Source: Vreelandella subglaciescola
GTDB taxonomy: Bacteria; Pseudomonadota; Gammaproteobacteria; Pseudomonadales; Halomonadaceae
NCBI RefSeq assembly: GCF_900142895.1
Contig: NZ_LT670847.1
Span: forward strand, 2,604,001-2,668,000
Direction of reading: 5' to 3'
Length of the DNA stretch: 64,000 bases
The position numbers and the translations under genes are program-made. The notes under the pieces are model-generated. The model was not told the DNA's origin. It was given only the letters and a program-made list of their open reading frames with translations, and made no database searches. Positions within the stretch are counted from its first letter, which is position 1. Each line of letters begins with the position of its first letter. Positions 54,688 through 64,000 of this stretch are shown piece by piece.

Positions 54688-54734
54688 ATGTTTTTTCATA
54701 CAGTGTTTTAGAGTGTACCTGTTTTTAAATACAG
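54688..54734 (-). promoter_or_regulatory. Tandem LexA boxes upstream of the S24-like gene
   Basis: A perfect CTGT-TTTTAAAT-ACAG at 54719-54734 and a near match ATGT-TTTTTCAT-ACAG at 54688-54703, 31 bp apart centre to centre. They lie about 97-143 bp before the leftward S24-like gene, within a 328-bp AT-rich gap. SOS control of that unit is the simplest reading. The ccm operon starts about 185 bp to the right. Confidence 0.78.
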
Positions 54735-54919
54735 TTAAAGGCTTTTTTCGACACGGCTAAAGGCTTTGCCGGTTTTCTTTTCGCCGGCGCGGTTTTCAGG
54801 CGGGTGCCAACGGTCGGTGAGGAGGTACGGCAGCTGCGGCCGTGAGTCGCAGACCGACTGGCGAGAGTGGGGCTTTACGTGTAGAGTTCGACGCGCAATT
54901 ATTCTGTCTGGAGAGACCT

Positions 54920-55543
54920 TTGAGCCTGTGCCTTCAAGCCCGAAAGCTGGCCTGCGAGCGCGATGATCGCCGGCTCTTTGCGGATCTCGATGTGGACATC
55001 AACAGCGGCGAGATCGTGCGCGTGGAAGGGCCTAACGGCTGTGGCAAAACGACGCTGTTGAAGATTCTTTCCGGCCAGTTGAGCGACTATGAAGGAGCGC
55101 TTTACTGGAACGACCGTCCCCTGCGTGACGTGCGCGAATCGTTTTTGAGCAATTTACTTTATCTGGGGCATGCGCCGGGCGTGAAAGCGGGGCTGTCGCC
55201 GCTGGAAAATCTGGCCTGGTATCAGGCGCTGAGCGGCGAGCGTGGCAACGAGAAAGGGCGCCTTGAGGCGCTTGAGAACGTGGGGCTGGCAGGCTTTGAA
55301 GACGTGCCCGCGGGGCAGCTGTCGGCCGGCCAGCAACGTCGCGTTGCGCTGGCGCGCCTGGGGCTGACGCCGCGCGCCCTCTGGGTGCTCGACGAGCCGT
55401 TTACCGCGATTGATCGCGACGGCGTGGCGGCACTCGAAGCCACGCTTCTCGCGCACGCCCGCGCCGGCGGCTGCGTGATTGTGACCACTCACCACGAGCT
55501 GGCGGCGTCTCCCCAGCTGCGGCGTCTGCCGCTAGGGCAATAA
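54920..55543 (+). CDS. ccmA: Heme exporter ATPase CcmA
   Basis: ATPase of the CcmABCD complex that releases holo-CcmE in cytochrome c maturation. Walker A GPNGCGKTT (near residue 37), LSAGQQRRVALARL and LWVLDEPFTAID are present. The TTG at 54920 is the preferred start: GGAG lies 6 bases upstream and the resulting 207 residues equal E. coli CcmA. A GTG at 54842 would add an unconserved 26-residue extension. Confidence 0.92.
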   Translation: MSLCLQARKLACERDDRRLFADLDVDINSGEIVRVEGPNGCGKTTLLKILSGQLSDYEGALYWNDRPLRDVRESFLSNLLYLGHAPGVKAGLSPLENLAWYQALSGERGNEKGRLEALENVGLAGFEDVPAGQLSAGQQRRVALARLGLTPRALWVLDEPFTAIDRDGVAALEATLLAHARAGGCVIVTTHHELAASPQLRRLPLGQ

Positions 55544-55584
55544 AGGCCGAGGATCATCAAGGCGAGATAATGAAGGAGAGCAGG

Positions 55585-56328
55585 GTGCAAGAAGGGTCGG
55601 TGCTGCAGGGCGACACGCCACCGGTACGCTTTGACGTACAGGGCGCCCGGGGCGGCGTAAGCATTGCGCTGATTGCCACGCTCAGGCGTGATCTGACCCT
55701 GATGCTGCGCCATCGCGGCGAAGTACTTAACCCGCTGGTGTTTTTTGCGCTGGTCATCACGCTGTTTCCCATCGGTATTTCGCCCGATCCGGTGCTGTTG
55801 ACGCGCATCGCGCCGGGGCTGTTGTGGGTGGCAGCACTGCTCGCCGCGTTGCTGTCGCTGGACAGTCTGTTTCGCAGCGACTTCGACGACGGTAGCCTCG
55901 AGCAGCTGCTGCTGGCCCCGCAGCCGCTGGCGGCGCTCTCGCTGGCCAAGGTCGCGGTACACTGGCTTTTGACTGGGCTGCCGCTTGCGCTGATGGCGCC
56001 GCTTCTGGGGATCATGCTGTCGCTGCCGGCCGGCAGCTACGCCATCCTGTCGCTATCGCTTGCCCTGGGCAGTGCCAGCCTGAGTTTGATCGGGGCGATT
56101 GGCGCGGCGTTAACGGTAGGGCTCGCTCGCGGCGGCGTACTGTTATCATTGCTGGTCTTGCCACTTTATATTCCGGTGCTTATCTTTGGCGCCGGCGCCG
56201 TCCAGGCCGCCATCATGGGTGACGGCGCCGGTGCGCATCTGGCCATACTCGGCGCGCTGCTGGCGGCTTCGCTGGCGCTTTCGCCCTGGGCGATTGCCGC
56301 GTCGCTGCGTATCAGTATCAACGGTTGA
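55585..56328 (+). CDS. ccmB: Heme exporter membrane protein CcmB
   Basis: Integral membrane partner of CcmA with six hydrophobic segments; [22 protein letters not shown] near the N-terminus is characteristic (shown as residues about 34-55 of the longer form). The GTG at 55585 has AAGGAG 6 bases upstream; the in-frame ATG at 55570 has a weaker site and would add five residues. I prefer the GTG with modest certainty. 247 residues. Confidence 0.88.
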   Translation: MQEGSVLQGDTPPVRFDVQGARGGVSIALIATLRRDLTLMLRHRGEVLNPLVFFALVITLFPIGISPDPVLLTRIAPGLLWVAALLAALLSLDSLFRSDFDDGSLEQLLLAPQPLAALSLAKVAVHWLLTGLPLALMAPLLGIMLSLPAGSYAILSLSLALGSASLSLIGAIGAALTVGLARGGVLLSLLVLPLYIPVLIFGAGAVQAAIMGDGAGAHLAILGALLAASLALSPWAIAASLRISING

Positions 56329-56339
56329 GGGAAACCACT

Positions 56340-57080
56340 ATGTGGGCGTTTATTCACAAGCTAGGGTCGCCTAAATGGTTTTATGCCATCAGCGCTAAAC
56401 TGCAGCCGTGGTGTTGGGCGGTGGCGGCGCTGCTGATTGTCGCGGGAACCGTTTGGGGGCTAGCGTTTGCGCCGGCGGATTACCAGCAGGGCAACAGTTT
56501 TCGAATCATTTACATCCACGTGCCGGCCGCGTTTCTGGCCCAGTCTGCGTTTATCAGCATGGCGTCGGCGGGGCTTGTGTTCATGGTCTGGAAGATCAAG
56601 GTGGCCGACATGGCTGCCACGGTGATGGCGCCGTTCGGCGCGGCGATGACCTTTGTGGCGCTGTTTTCCGGCGCGGTCTGGGGCGTGCCCACTTGGGGAA
56701 CCTGGTGGATGTGGGACGCGCGACTGACCTCGATGTTAATTTTGCTATTTTTGTACCTGGGTGTGATCGCGCTACGCGGCGCCTTTTCTAGCCGCGACAG
56801 CGGTTCGCGCGCGGCCTCGGTGCTGGCCATGGTAGGCGTCATCAATATTCCGATCATCAAATACTCGGTGGATTGGTGGTACACGCTGCACCAGCCGGCG
56901 ACCTTCAGCGTCACCTCAACCCCGTCTATGCCGATGACGATGTGGCTGCCGCTATTGGTTATGGTGCTGGGGTTTTACAGTTTTTTTATCGCCTTGACGC
57001 TGATGCGTACGCGCAGTGAGATTTTGCGCCGCGAGGGCAGCAAGCGCTGGGTCAGAGAGCTTTTCCAGGAGGCGCGATAG
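56340..57080 (+). CDS. ccmC: Heme exporter protein CcmC
   Basis: Heme-handling membrane protein that attaches heme to CcmE. Six membrane segments; the tryptophan-rich WWD motif is [17 protein letters not shown], flanked by histidine ligands in IYIHVPAA and YTLHQPA. The ATG at 56340 has GAGGG 8 bases upstream; an in-frame TTG at 56325 is unlikely. 246 residues. ccmD follows with no gap. Confidence 0.94.
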   Translation: MWAFIHKLGSPKWFYAISAKLQPWCWAVAALLIVAGTVWGLAFAPADYQQGNSFRIIYIHVPAAFLAQSAFISMASAGLVFMVWKIKVADMAATVMAPFGAAMTFVALFSGAVWGVPTWGTWWMWDARLTSMLILLFLYLGVIALRGAFSSRDSGSRAASVLAMVGVINIPIIKYSVDWWYTLHQPATFSVTSTPSMPMTMWLPLLVMVLGFYSFFIALTLMRTRSEILRREGSKRWVRELFQEAR

Positions 57081-57320
57081 ATGGCGTTTACCTCGTTTGC
57101 CGATTTTCTCGCCATGGGCGGTCACGCACCTTACGTGTGGTCCGCTTGGGGCGTTACGCTATTTCTTCTGCTGGCGTCGGTGTGGCATGCCCGCCTTGAG
57201 CGTCGCCAGCTTATCAAGGGCCTGAAGCGCCGCGAACGGCGAGATCAAGCGCATCGCGCGACGCAGCAGGACACCGCCGCACGTAATGCGGCTGCAGGTG
57301 GAGGTCACCATGACACCTAA
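57081..57320 (+). CDS. ccmD: Heme exporter protein CcmD
   Basis: Small single-span membrane protein (79 residues) that stabilises CcmC-CcmE interaction. [16 protein letters not shown] is the family motif, followed by one membrane helix and a basic, charged cytoplasmic tail ending HHDT. It overlaps ccmE by 11 bp. Confidence 0.9.
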   Translation: MAFTSFADFLAMGGHAPYVWSAWGVTLFLLLASVWHARLERRQLIKGLKRRERRDQAHRATQQDTAARNAAAGGGHHDT

Positions 57321-57795
57321 ACGCAAGCAGAAACTCTTTGTCATTCTCGGCTTGGTCAGCCTTGCGGCCATTGCCACGGGGCTGACGCTGTACGCGCTGC
57401 GCAGCAACATCAACCTGTTTTTCAGCCCGGTGCAGATCGCTGAGGGCAGTGCGCCGATCGAACGCCAGATGCGCGCCGGCGGCATGGTCAAAGAGGGCAC
57501 CGTTTCGCGCGACCCCGAAAGCCTTAACGTTGAGTTCACCGTGACCGACTACGTTAGTGATCTCGATGTTTATTTCAGCGGGATTCTGCCGGATCTATTC
57601 CGCGAAGGGCAGGGGGTTGTCGTGGTGGGTGAGCTGCAGGAAAGCGGCCGCTTCCGTGCCGATCAGGTGCTCGCGCGTCACGACGAAAACTATATGCCAC
57701 CGGAGGTGGCCGATGCACTGGAACAGGCGGGCTATCAACCGTCGGATTTCAAGACCCAGGGGAAAACGGCCGATTCACGCACCTCGGACGGCTAG
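57310..57795 (+). CDS. ccmE: Periplasmic heme chaperone CcmE
   Basis: Membrane-anchored chaperone that carries heme covalently on H124 in [13 protein letters not shown], with the conserved tyrosine Y128. A single N-terminal membrane anchor (residues 8-28) precedes an OB-fold domain. GGTGGAGG lies before the ATG at 57310; the ATG at 57286 is in the same frame but without support. 161 residues. Confidence 0.94.
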   Translation: MTPKRKQKLFVILGLVSLAAIATGLTLYALRSNINLFFSPVQIAEGSAPIERQMRAGGMVKEGTVSRDPESLNVEFTVTDYVSDLDVYFSGILPDLFREGQGVVVVGELQESGRFRADQVLARHDENYMPPEVADALEQAGYQPSDFKTQGKTADSRTSDG

Positions 57796-57852
57796 CTCCC
57801 CTGACATCACCCTGACAGGCCCTGCTGATACTCCCGCGATTCCGGAGCGCAC

Positions 57853-59853
57853 ATGTTGACGAAAATGATTCCCGAAATTGGCCATTTTGCGCTAATTATC
57901 GCGCTACTGATGGCACTGGTGCAGGCCGTGGTGCCGCTTGCCGGCGCGGCCACCCGGCGCCCGCTATGGATGGCCTACGGCCGCCCCATGGCGGTCGGGC
58001 AGTTTGTCTTTATCGGCATTGCCTACGCCTGCCTGACGGCCAGCTACATGCTGGATGATTTCAGCGTGGCGAACGTGGCCAATAACTCCAACTCAATGCT
58101 GCCGTGGTATTACAAGTTCAGTGCGGTGTGGGGTAACCATGAAGGCTCGGTGCTGCTTTGGAGCTTAATGCTTGCGGGCTGGGGGCTGATGGCATCACTT
58201 TGTTCGCGCAACCTGCCGCGTGACATGGTGGCGCGGGTGATCGGCGTCCTGGGTGTCATTGGTTCCGGGTTTTTGCTGTTTGTGCTGATTACCTCCAACC
58301 CGTTTTCCCGCCTGCTGCCCAACGTGCCCCAGGACGGCGCCGACCTTAATCCGCTGCTGCAAGATTTTGGCCTGGTGGTGCATCCGCCGATGCTCTATAT
58401 GGGCTATGTCGGTTTTTCCGTGGTGTTCGCCTTTGCCATTGCCGCGCTGCTGGGCGGCCGGCTGGACGCTGCCTGGACTCGCTGGGCGCGCCCCTGGACC
58501 AACATTGCCTGGGCCTTTTTAACCGTAGGCATCGCGCTGGGTAGCTGGTGGGCCTATTACGAACTTGGCTGGGGCGGCTGGTGGTTCTGGGATCCGGTGG
58601 AAAACGCTTCGCTGCTACCGTGGCTGGCCGGTACCGCGCTGATTCACTCGCTTGCCGTGACCGAGAAGCGCGGCTCGTTCAAAAGTTGGACGGTGCTCTT
58701 GGCCATTGCGACGTTCTCACTATCGCTGATGGGTACCTTCCTGGTGCGCTCGGGCGTGTTGACCTCGGTGCACGCCTTTGCCAACGACCCCGCGCGCGGG
58801 TTTTTCATTCTGATGCTGCTGGCGATTACCGTCACGCTGTCGCTTTTGTTGTTTGCCCTGCGCGCGCCCAAGGTCAGCCACAAGGTGGGCTTTAACTGGC
58901 TATCGCGGGATTCGCTGCTGCTGATCAATAACATTGTGCTGGTCATCATGACCGTGACTATCCTGCTGGGCACGCTGTATCCGCTGATTCTCGACGCGCT
59001 GGGGCTGGGTAAAATCAGCGTTGGCCCGCCGTATTTCAACACCTTGTTTGTGCCGCTGGCGATCGTTATGAGCCTGTTTATGGGGCTTGGCCCGATTGCC
59101 CGCTGGAAGCAGATGCCGGGCCGCGAGCTGTACTCCCGGGTGTGGCTGTCCGGTGTGGCCGCGCTGGTGCTGGGCGCGCTGATTCCGGTGTTTTATGGTC
59201 CCGAATGGAACGCCCAAGTCATGCTGGGCATGATGTTGGCGCTGTGGATTGTGCTGCCGCTGCTGCGTGATATCGTGGTCAAAGCGCGCAGTGCCAAGAC
59301 CTTTGGCCGCGGCTTGAAAAAGTTCTCGTTGGCTCACTGGGGCATGGTGCTGGGGCATCTGGGGATCGCCGTGACCATGGTCGGTGTGGCAGTGGTCTCC
59401 AACGGCAACATTGAGCGCAGCGTGCGCATGGCGCCGGGTGATTCGGCCGAGATGGCCGGCTACACCTTCACCATGCAGGAATTTACCGAGCGGCGCGGCC
59501 CCAACTACCTGGCGGATACCGCGGTGATTCGCGTCGAGCGCGAGAACGGCAGTAGCTTTATGATGCGCCCGGAAAAACGCCTGTATCTGGCGACCGGCAT
59601 GCCCCTGACCCAGGTGGCGCTGCGCGCTGGTTTTACCCGCGATCTGTACGTAGCGATGGGTGAAGACCTGGGCGACGGCAGCTGGGCCATACGCCTGCAG
59701 TACAAGCCGCTAGTGCGCTGGCTGTGGCTGGGTGGCCTGCTGATGGCCGCCGGCGGACTGCTTGCCGTGGCTGATAAGCGTTATCGCCGTGCGCCCAAGC
59801 GCCGCCGGGGCGTCGCGTCGGATACGGCGTCATCACAGGAGGCCTCCGGATGA
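57853..59853 (+). CDS. ccmF: Cytochrome c heme lyase subunit CcmF
   Basis: Large membrane protein (666 residues, about 14 hydrophobic segments) that transfers heme from CcmE to apocytochrome. The WWD motif is GWGGWWFWDPVENASLLPWL, preceded by the histidine-containing GNHEGSVLLW and LVVHPPMLYMGYVG. It overlaps ccmG by 4 bp. Confidence 0.95.
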   Translation: MLTKMIPEIGHFALIIALLMALVQAVVPLAGAATRRPLWMAYGRPMAVGQFVFIGIAYACLTASYMLDDFSVANVANNSNSMLPWYYKFSAVWGNHEGSVLLWSLMLAGWGLMASLCSRNLPRDMVARVIGVLGVIGSGFLLFVLITSNPFSRLLPNVPQDGADLNPLLQDFGLVVHPPMLYMGYVGFSVVFAFAIAALLGGRLDAAWTRWARPWTNIAWAFLTVGIALGSWWAYYELGWGGWWFWDPVENASLLPWLAGTALIHSLAVTEKRGSFKSWTVLLAIATFSLSLMGTFLVRSGVLTSVHAFANDPARGFFILMLLAITVTLSLLLFALRAPKVSHKVGFNWLSRDSLLLINNIVLVIMTVTILLGTLYPLILDALGLGKISVGPPYFNTLFVPLAIVMSLFMGLGPIARWKQMPGRELYSRVWLSGVAALVLGALIPVFYGPEWNAQVMLGMMLALWIVLPLLRDIVVKARSAKTFGRGLKKFSLAHWGMVLGHLGIAVTMVGVAVVSNGNIERSVRMAPGDSAEMAGYTFTMQEFTERRGPNYLADTAVIRVERENGSSFMMRPEKRLYLATGMPLTQVALRAGFTRDLYVAMGEDLGDGSWAIRLQYKPLVRWLWLGGLLMAAGGLLAVADKRYRRAPKRRRGVASDTASSQEASG

Positions 59854-60377
59854 AGCGTCGACTGTTGTTGTTTTTGCCGCTTATCGCCTTTCTGGGGCTG
59901 GCCGCGTTTTTTTATTATCGTCTGGGGCTGGATCCGTCGTACCGGGATTCAGCGTTGATCAAGCGGGACTTCCCTGCGTTCAGCGCCTCGACCCTGAAAG
60001 ACCCCGAGCGCCGCGTTGATGAATCGCTGCTCAAGGGCGAGGTCACGCTGGTCAACGTCTGGGGCGAATGGTGTCCCGCCTGTAAGCAGGAGATGCCACA
60101 GCTGCTGGATCTGGCGGATCGCGGCATCCGCATGGTGGGCGTCGACTATCGCGACACCCGCGAGAAAGGCCAGCAATTTCTGGAAGAGTTCGGCGACCCG
60201 TTCGAGCTCAATATTTTTGATCCCGACGGCGATCTGGGCTTTGACCTGGGCGTTTACGGCGCACCGGAAACCTTTCTAGTTGATGCTGACGGCGTGATTC
60301 GCTATCACCATACGGGCTATATTGCCCCCGAAGACGTGCGCGACGTGATTGTGCCGGAGGTGGAAAAATGGCAATAA
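59850..60377 (+). CDS. ccmG: Thiol:disulfide interchange protein CcmG (DsbE)
   Basis: Membrane-anchored thioredoxin-like reductase that keeps the apocytochrome CxxCH thiols reduced. The active site is WGEWCPACK (C75, C78); the cis-proline loop is GVYGAPETF. One N-terminal anchor helix. 175 residues. It overlaps ccmF and ccmH. Confidence 0.94.
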   Translation: MKRRLLLFLPLIAFLGLAAFFYYRLGLDPSYRDSALIKRDFPAFSASTLKDPERRVDESLLKGEVTLVNVWGEWCPACKQEMPQLLDLADRGIRMVGVDYRDTREKGQQFLEEFGDPFELNIFDPDGDLGFDLGVYGAPETFLVDADGVIRYHHTGYIAPEDVRDVIVPEVEKWQ

Positions 60378-60850
60378 CCCGCTGGCTGTTGGCCGCCCTG
60401 TTGATGACGACGGCAATGACGCTTGCCACTGGCGTGCTTGCCGGTGGCATCGAGGTGCGCGACTTTGACAGCCCCGTGCAGAAGACGCGCTACCTCGACC
60501 TGACGTCGTCGATGCGCTGCCCGCTGTGCGAAAACCAAGCCATTGGCGATTCCGACGCGCCCATCTCCGGCGATATGCGTGACCGCGTGTATACGCTGTT
60601 GCAGGACGACAAGTCGGATACTGAAATCGTCAACTACATGGTTCAGCGCTTCGGCGAGTACATTCTGTATAACCCGCGGCTGGACAATCGCACCTACCTG
60701 CTCTGGGGTATTCCCGTTGCGCTGTTGTTGGCCGGCGCGTTGTTGGTGGTGCTGCTCGTACGCGCCCGGCGCAACGCCTCAGTCGCCTCGCTCAGCGCCG
60801 ATGAGCGTGCCCGCCTTGATGAATTAATTAACCGCAAGAGGTCTCCATGA
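60368..60850 (+). CDS. ccmH: Cytochrome c maturation protein CcmH
   Basis: Membrane-anchored apocytochrome thiol oxidoreductase. The signal peptide precedes MRCPLCENQAI (C51, C54), the family motif, in a three-helix domain, followed by one C-terminal membrane helix. 160 residues. This is the short form; the TPR part is the separate ccmI next door, overlapping by 4 bp. Confidence 0.94.
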   Translation: MAITRWLLAALLMTTAMTLATGVLAGGIEVRDFDSPVQKTRYLDLTSSMRCPLCENQAIGDSDAPISGDMRDRVYTLLQDDKSDTEIVNYMVQRFGEYILYNPRLDNRTYLLWGIPVALLLAGALLVVLLVRARRNASVASLSADERARLDELINRKRSP

Positions 60851-62094
60851 TACCGCTGTGGATTGGGTTTGCCGTACTGCTGGTGCTGGCACTCTGGTTT
60901 CTGGTGTTGCCGCTGCGCGAGTCGCGCCGCCTGCACGATACGCTGGCGGCTGACGAAGCCAACGACACCGCTGCCGAGCAAAACGTAGCGATTTTCCGGC
61001 GCCGGCTGGAGTCGCTTGACGCCGCCCGCGCGCGTGGCGATATCGATGAGACGCAATACGCGCAGGATCGCCTGGAGCTTGAGCGTAGCCTGCTTGGCGA
61101 CACTGAACGCCTGTCGCGTCGCCCGCTCAAGGTCTCAAGTGCCGGCCGAATAGCCGTCCCGCTGCTTATGGTGGCGGTGGTGCTGGCAAGCGTCATCTGG
61201 TACCAGCAGCAGGGTGCTGAAGGCGATCTGGCGCTTTATGCCGTGCAACAGGAGGTGCAGAACGACCCTGACGGCTCGCTGGCCATGTATCTGGAGCGCA
61301 TGGAGGCGCAGGCTGAACGCCAGCCGGACAATCCCAACGTCTGGGGCGAGCTGTTTCCGCTGTATCGCCAGACCGGCCAGCCGGAAAAAGCCGCCGCTGC
61401 GCTTGAGCGCCTGATCGCGCTGAAAGGTCGCCGTGCGCCGCTGCTCGCGCAGCTGGCACAAATTCGCTTTTTCATGGCCGAGCGCAAGCTCACCCCCGAG
61501 GTGCAGGCGCTGGTCGATGAAATCCGCGAAAAAGATCCCCGCGAGCCCACGATGCTGGGTGTAATGGGGATTCACGCCTTTGGCAACGGTGACTACGAGA
61601 CGGCCATTGACCGCTGGCGTCGCGCGGTTGCCAACGTTCAGAATCCGGATACGGAAGCATCGCTCAAGCAGGGCATTCAGGTCGCCCAGCAGCGTTTGGG
61701 GATTGATCCGGATGACGCCGCCGATGCACAGGCGCCCAGCCACGGCGTAGCGGTGCAGGTCGCGCTGGACCCGTCACTGCGCGATCAGGTAGCCGACGAC
61801 GCCACGGTGTTTATCACCGCGCGCGATCTCGCCGGTGAGCTGCCGCCGCTGGCGGTGGTGCGCACCACGATCGCCGAATTGCCGACCACCGTGACGCTGG
61901 GGGAAAACAACGCCATGTCGCCCCAGGCGACGCTTGCCCAGGTGGATAACGCCCGCCTGGTGGTGCGCGTATCGCCTTCGGGCCAGGCCATGCCCCAACC
62001 GGGAGACCTGTTCGGCGACGCCGATAACGTGCCCGTGGGGGCGGTGGCAGATAGCGACGCCGTTGAGGTGACCATTAACCGCGTCTTCAAGTAA
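60847..62094 (+). CDS. ccmI: Cytochrome c maturation TPR protein CcmI
   Basis: Apocytochrome chaperone. Two N-terminal membrane helices (about residues 2-22 and 99-118) flank a coiled segment. TPR-like helices follow (residues about 150-280), and a C-terminal periplasmic beta domain contains VFITARDLAGELPPLAVVR. 415 residues. Last gene of ccmABCDEFGHI; smc starts 9 bp later. Confidence 0.9.
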   Translation: MIPLWIGFAVLLVLALWFLVLPLRESRRLHDTLAADEANDTAAEQNVAIFRRRLESLDAARARGDIDETQYAQDRLELERSLLGDTERLSRRPLKVSSAGRIAVPLLMVAVVLASVIWYQQQGAEGDLALYAVQQEVQNDPDGSLAMYLERMEAQAERQPDNPNVWGELFPLYRQTGQPEKAAAALERLIALKGRRAPLLAQLAQIRFFMAERKLTPEVQALVDEIREKDPREPTMLGVMGIHAFGNGDYETAIDRWRRAVANVQNPDTEASLKQGIQVAQQRLGIDPDDAADAQAPSHGVAVQVALDPSLRDQVADDATVFITARDLAGELPPLAVVRTTIAELPTTVTLGENNAMSPQATLAQVDNARLVVRVSPSGQAMPQPGDLFGDADNVPVGAVADSDAVEVTINRVFK

Positions 62095-62103
62095 GCGGAC
62101 GCG

Positions 62104-64000
62104 ATGCGTTTAACCTCCATCCGTCTGGCCGGCTTCAAGTCGTTCGTTGATCCGGTCAGCGTGCCGTTTGACGGCAACATGACCGCGATTGTCGGCCCTA
62201 ACGGCTGCGGCAAGTCCAACATTATCGACGCCGTGCGTTGGGTGATGGGCGAGTCGTCGGCCAAGACCCTGCGCGGCGAATCCATGGCCGACGTCATCTT
62301 CAACGGCTCTACCGGGCGCAAGCCGGTGGGCCAAGCGACCATCGAGCTCAAGTTTGATAACCGCGACGGCACCATGGGCGGGATTTACGCCCAGTACGCC
62401 GAAATCGCGGTCAAACGTCAGGTGACCCGGGACGGCCAATCGGCCTATTTCTTCAACGGCCAGAAGTGCCGCCGGCGCGATATTGCTGACCTGTTCATGG
62501 GCACGGGGCTGGGGCCGCGTTCCTACGCGATTATCGGCCAGGGTATGATCTCGCGGCTGATCGAAGCCCGCCCGGACGATCTGCGCGCCACGCTTGAAGA
62601 AGCCGCCGGCATTTCCAAATACAAGGAGCGCCGGCGGGAAACCGAAAACCGCATGCGCCGCACTCAGGAAAACCTCGACCGTCTGGACGATATCCGCGAA
62701 GAGCTCGACAAGCAGCTCGAACGGCTAAAGCGCCAGGCCGAAGCCGCCAAACGTTATCAGGCGCTCAAGCAGCAGGAGCACCGCCTCAAGGGCGAGCTGG
62801 CGCTGCTGCGCGGCCGCACCCTGCGCGCCGAGCAAGGCCATCAAGAAAGCCGCGTACGCGAGCTGGAGATCGCCGTCGAGAAAGATGTTTTCGGCGTGCG
62901 CCAGTGCGAAACCCGGCTGGAACAGGCGCGCGAGCAGCACGATGCGCTGGCTGAGGTGCTCGACCGCCACCAGCAGGCGTTTTACGCCACCACTACCCGC
63001 ATCGCCCGTCTGGAGCAGGATCAATCCCACCGCAAAAGCCGCCAGGCGCAGCTGGCAAGCGACGTTGACGCCGCCCAGCGCGAGCTCGCGGAACAGCGCC
63101 GCTTAAGCGAAGGCGACGCCGCGCGCCTTGAGGCTATCGATGCGCGCCTTGAGATGCTGTTACCTGACATGGAAGCGCTTGAAGAGCAGCTGGAAGCGCT
63201 GGAAACCGAGCTGGCTGACGCCGCCCCGCAGCTGGAGAGCGCTGAAGACGCTTGGGCAACGGCCGATGAAAACTGGCGCGATGCCAGCCGCGAGGCCGAA
63301 CGCGGTCAGGACCAGCTGCGCGATCTGGAGCAGCGTATCGAGCGCCTGCGCCAAGAGCGCGAGCGCCGGCGCGCCCAACGCGGCGACGTTGACGACGTGG
63401 CCACGCTGCGCGGGGCGCACGCCGAGCAGCAGGCAGCACTGAGTGAGGCCGAAGCCGAGGCCGAGCGCCTTGCCGCCCAGCGTGAGCACGACCAGCAGCG
63501 CTTAAGCGCTGCCCGCCAGACGCTGCAGACGCAAAGCCAATACCGTGAGCAGGCACAGGCCGCGCTCAGTCGTATTGAAGGCGAACAAACCTCGCTGAAA
63601 ACGCTGATTGACGCGGCTCTTGCTGACCACGACCCGGCGCTTGATCAAGCGCTTGCCGAGCGGGGGCTTTCGCAGGCGCCACGGCTCGGCGAAGCCATCG
63701 AGGTAACGCCCGGCTGGGAAGAAGCCGTGTCATGGCTTTTGGCTCCGTGGTTAAGCGCCCGGCTGGTGCCCATCGAGGCGCTTTCCGCGCTGCCTGAGGC
63801 GCTCGCCGCCGACTGGTGCCTGCTGGATGACGCCGCCGTCGATGCGCCGGCCGGCACGCTCGCCGCACAGGTATATAGTGCCGGCGCGCTAGGCACCTGG
63901 CTGGGTAGTATTCGCTGCGTGGCCACTGCGGAAGAAGCCCAGACGCTGGCGCCGAGCCTTGCGCCAGGCCAAAGCGTACTCAGCTTCGATGGCGTCTGGC
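62104..64000 (+). CDS. smc: Chromosome segregation protein SMC, N-terminal part (3' end outside window)
   Basis: Structural maintenance of chromosomes ATPase acting in chromosome compaction. The first 632 residues are visible. Walker A is GPNGCGKSN (residues 31-39), followed by AVRWVMGE and the Q-loop region. A long coiled coil rich in E, R, Q and L starts near residue 165, and the hinge begins near residue 515. The frame is open to the window edge and the stop lies beyond. The start ATG lies 9 bp after ccmI. Confidence 0.95.
   Translation, partial: MRLTSIRLAGFKSFVDPVSVPFDGNMTAIVGPNGCGKSNIIDAVRWVMGESSAKTLRGESMADVIFNGSTGRKPVGQATIELKFDNRDGTMGGIYAQYAEIAVKRQVTRDGQSAYFFNGQKCRRRDIADLFMGTGLGPRSYAIIGQGMISRLIEARPDDLRATLEEAAGISKYKERRRETENRMRRTQENLDRLDDIREELDKQLERLKRQAEAAKRYQALKQQEHRLKGELALLRGRTLRAEQGHQESRVRELEIAVEKDVFGVRQCETRLEQAREQHDALAEVLDRHQQAFYATTTRIARLEQDQSHRKSRQAQLASDVDAAQRELAEQRRLSEGDAARLEAIDARLEMLLPDMEALEEQLEALETELADAAPQLESAEDAWATADENWRDASREAERGQDQLRDLEQRIERLRQERERRRAQRGDVDDVATLRGAHAEQQAALSEAEAEAERLAAQREHDQQRLSAARQTLQTQSQYREQAQAALSRIEGEQTSLKTLIDAALADHDPALDQALAERGLSQAPRLGEAIEVTPGWEEAVSWLLAPWLSARLVPIEALSALPEALAADWCLLDDAAVDAPAGTLAAQVYSAGALGTWLGSIRCVATAEEAQTLAPSLAPGQSVLSFDGVW

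Overview
The window is a gene-dense, high-GC stretch of a denitrifying gammaproteobacterium. Gene content, order and protein sequence point to a Halomonas-like member of the Halomonadaceae; this is an inference from the proteins, since no rRNA or marker search was possible. Almost every gene is recognisable and genuinely novel protein families are few. The most interesting material lies in regulatory RNA and in promoter regions.

Region 1 (1-22081) is an anaerobic respiration block. It opens with the 3' part of nirS (cytochrome cd1 nitrite reductase), followed by the heme d1 pathway genes nirD-nirL-nirG-nirH-nirJ-nirE-nirN and a small conserved protein of unknown function. Facing them is the nitrous oxide reductase operon cyc-nosR-nosZ-nosD-nosF-nosY-nosL. 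An intact IS256-family element sits just upstream of cyc, in what was the divergent promoter region shared with hemN. Then come hemN and ubiT (rightward), ubiV and ubiU (leftward), and lhgO. hemN and ubiU each carry an FNR/ANR-type box with a well-placed -10 element. Together these genes make heme and heme d1 without oxygen, make ubiquinone without oxygen, and reduce nitrite and N2O.

Region 2 (22090-41578) is housekeeping: mrcA (PBP1A) divergent from the type IV pilus assembly operon pilMNOPQ, then aroK, aroB, gltB, gltD, pyrG, kdsA and eno. An AT-rich 400-bp gap precedes gltB.

Region 3 (41579-52588) begins with a 458-bp gap that is not empty. It holds a perfect GacA upstream activating sequence, a promoter and a ~230-nt GGA-rich RNA ending in an intrinsic terminator: an RsmZ/CsrB-type regulatory RNA, convergent with fdxA exactly as rsmZ is in Pseudomonas. 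Its presumed target, csrA, lies 10 kb downstream. Between them are mutS, pncC, the SOS-controlled recA, recX, alaS and lysC; after csrA come tRNA-Ser and two identical tRNA-Arg genes.

Region 4 (52587-64000) has a tightly coupled leftward operon (S24/UmuD-like protein, yigZ, dusC) preceded by tandem LexA boxes. The complete cytochrome c maturation operon ccmABCDEFGHI follows, which would mature the c-type cytochromes of region 1. The window ends inside smc.
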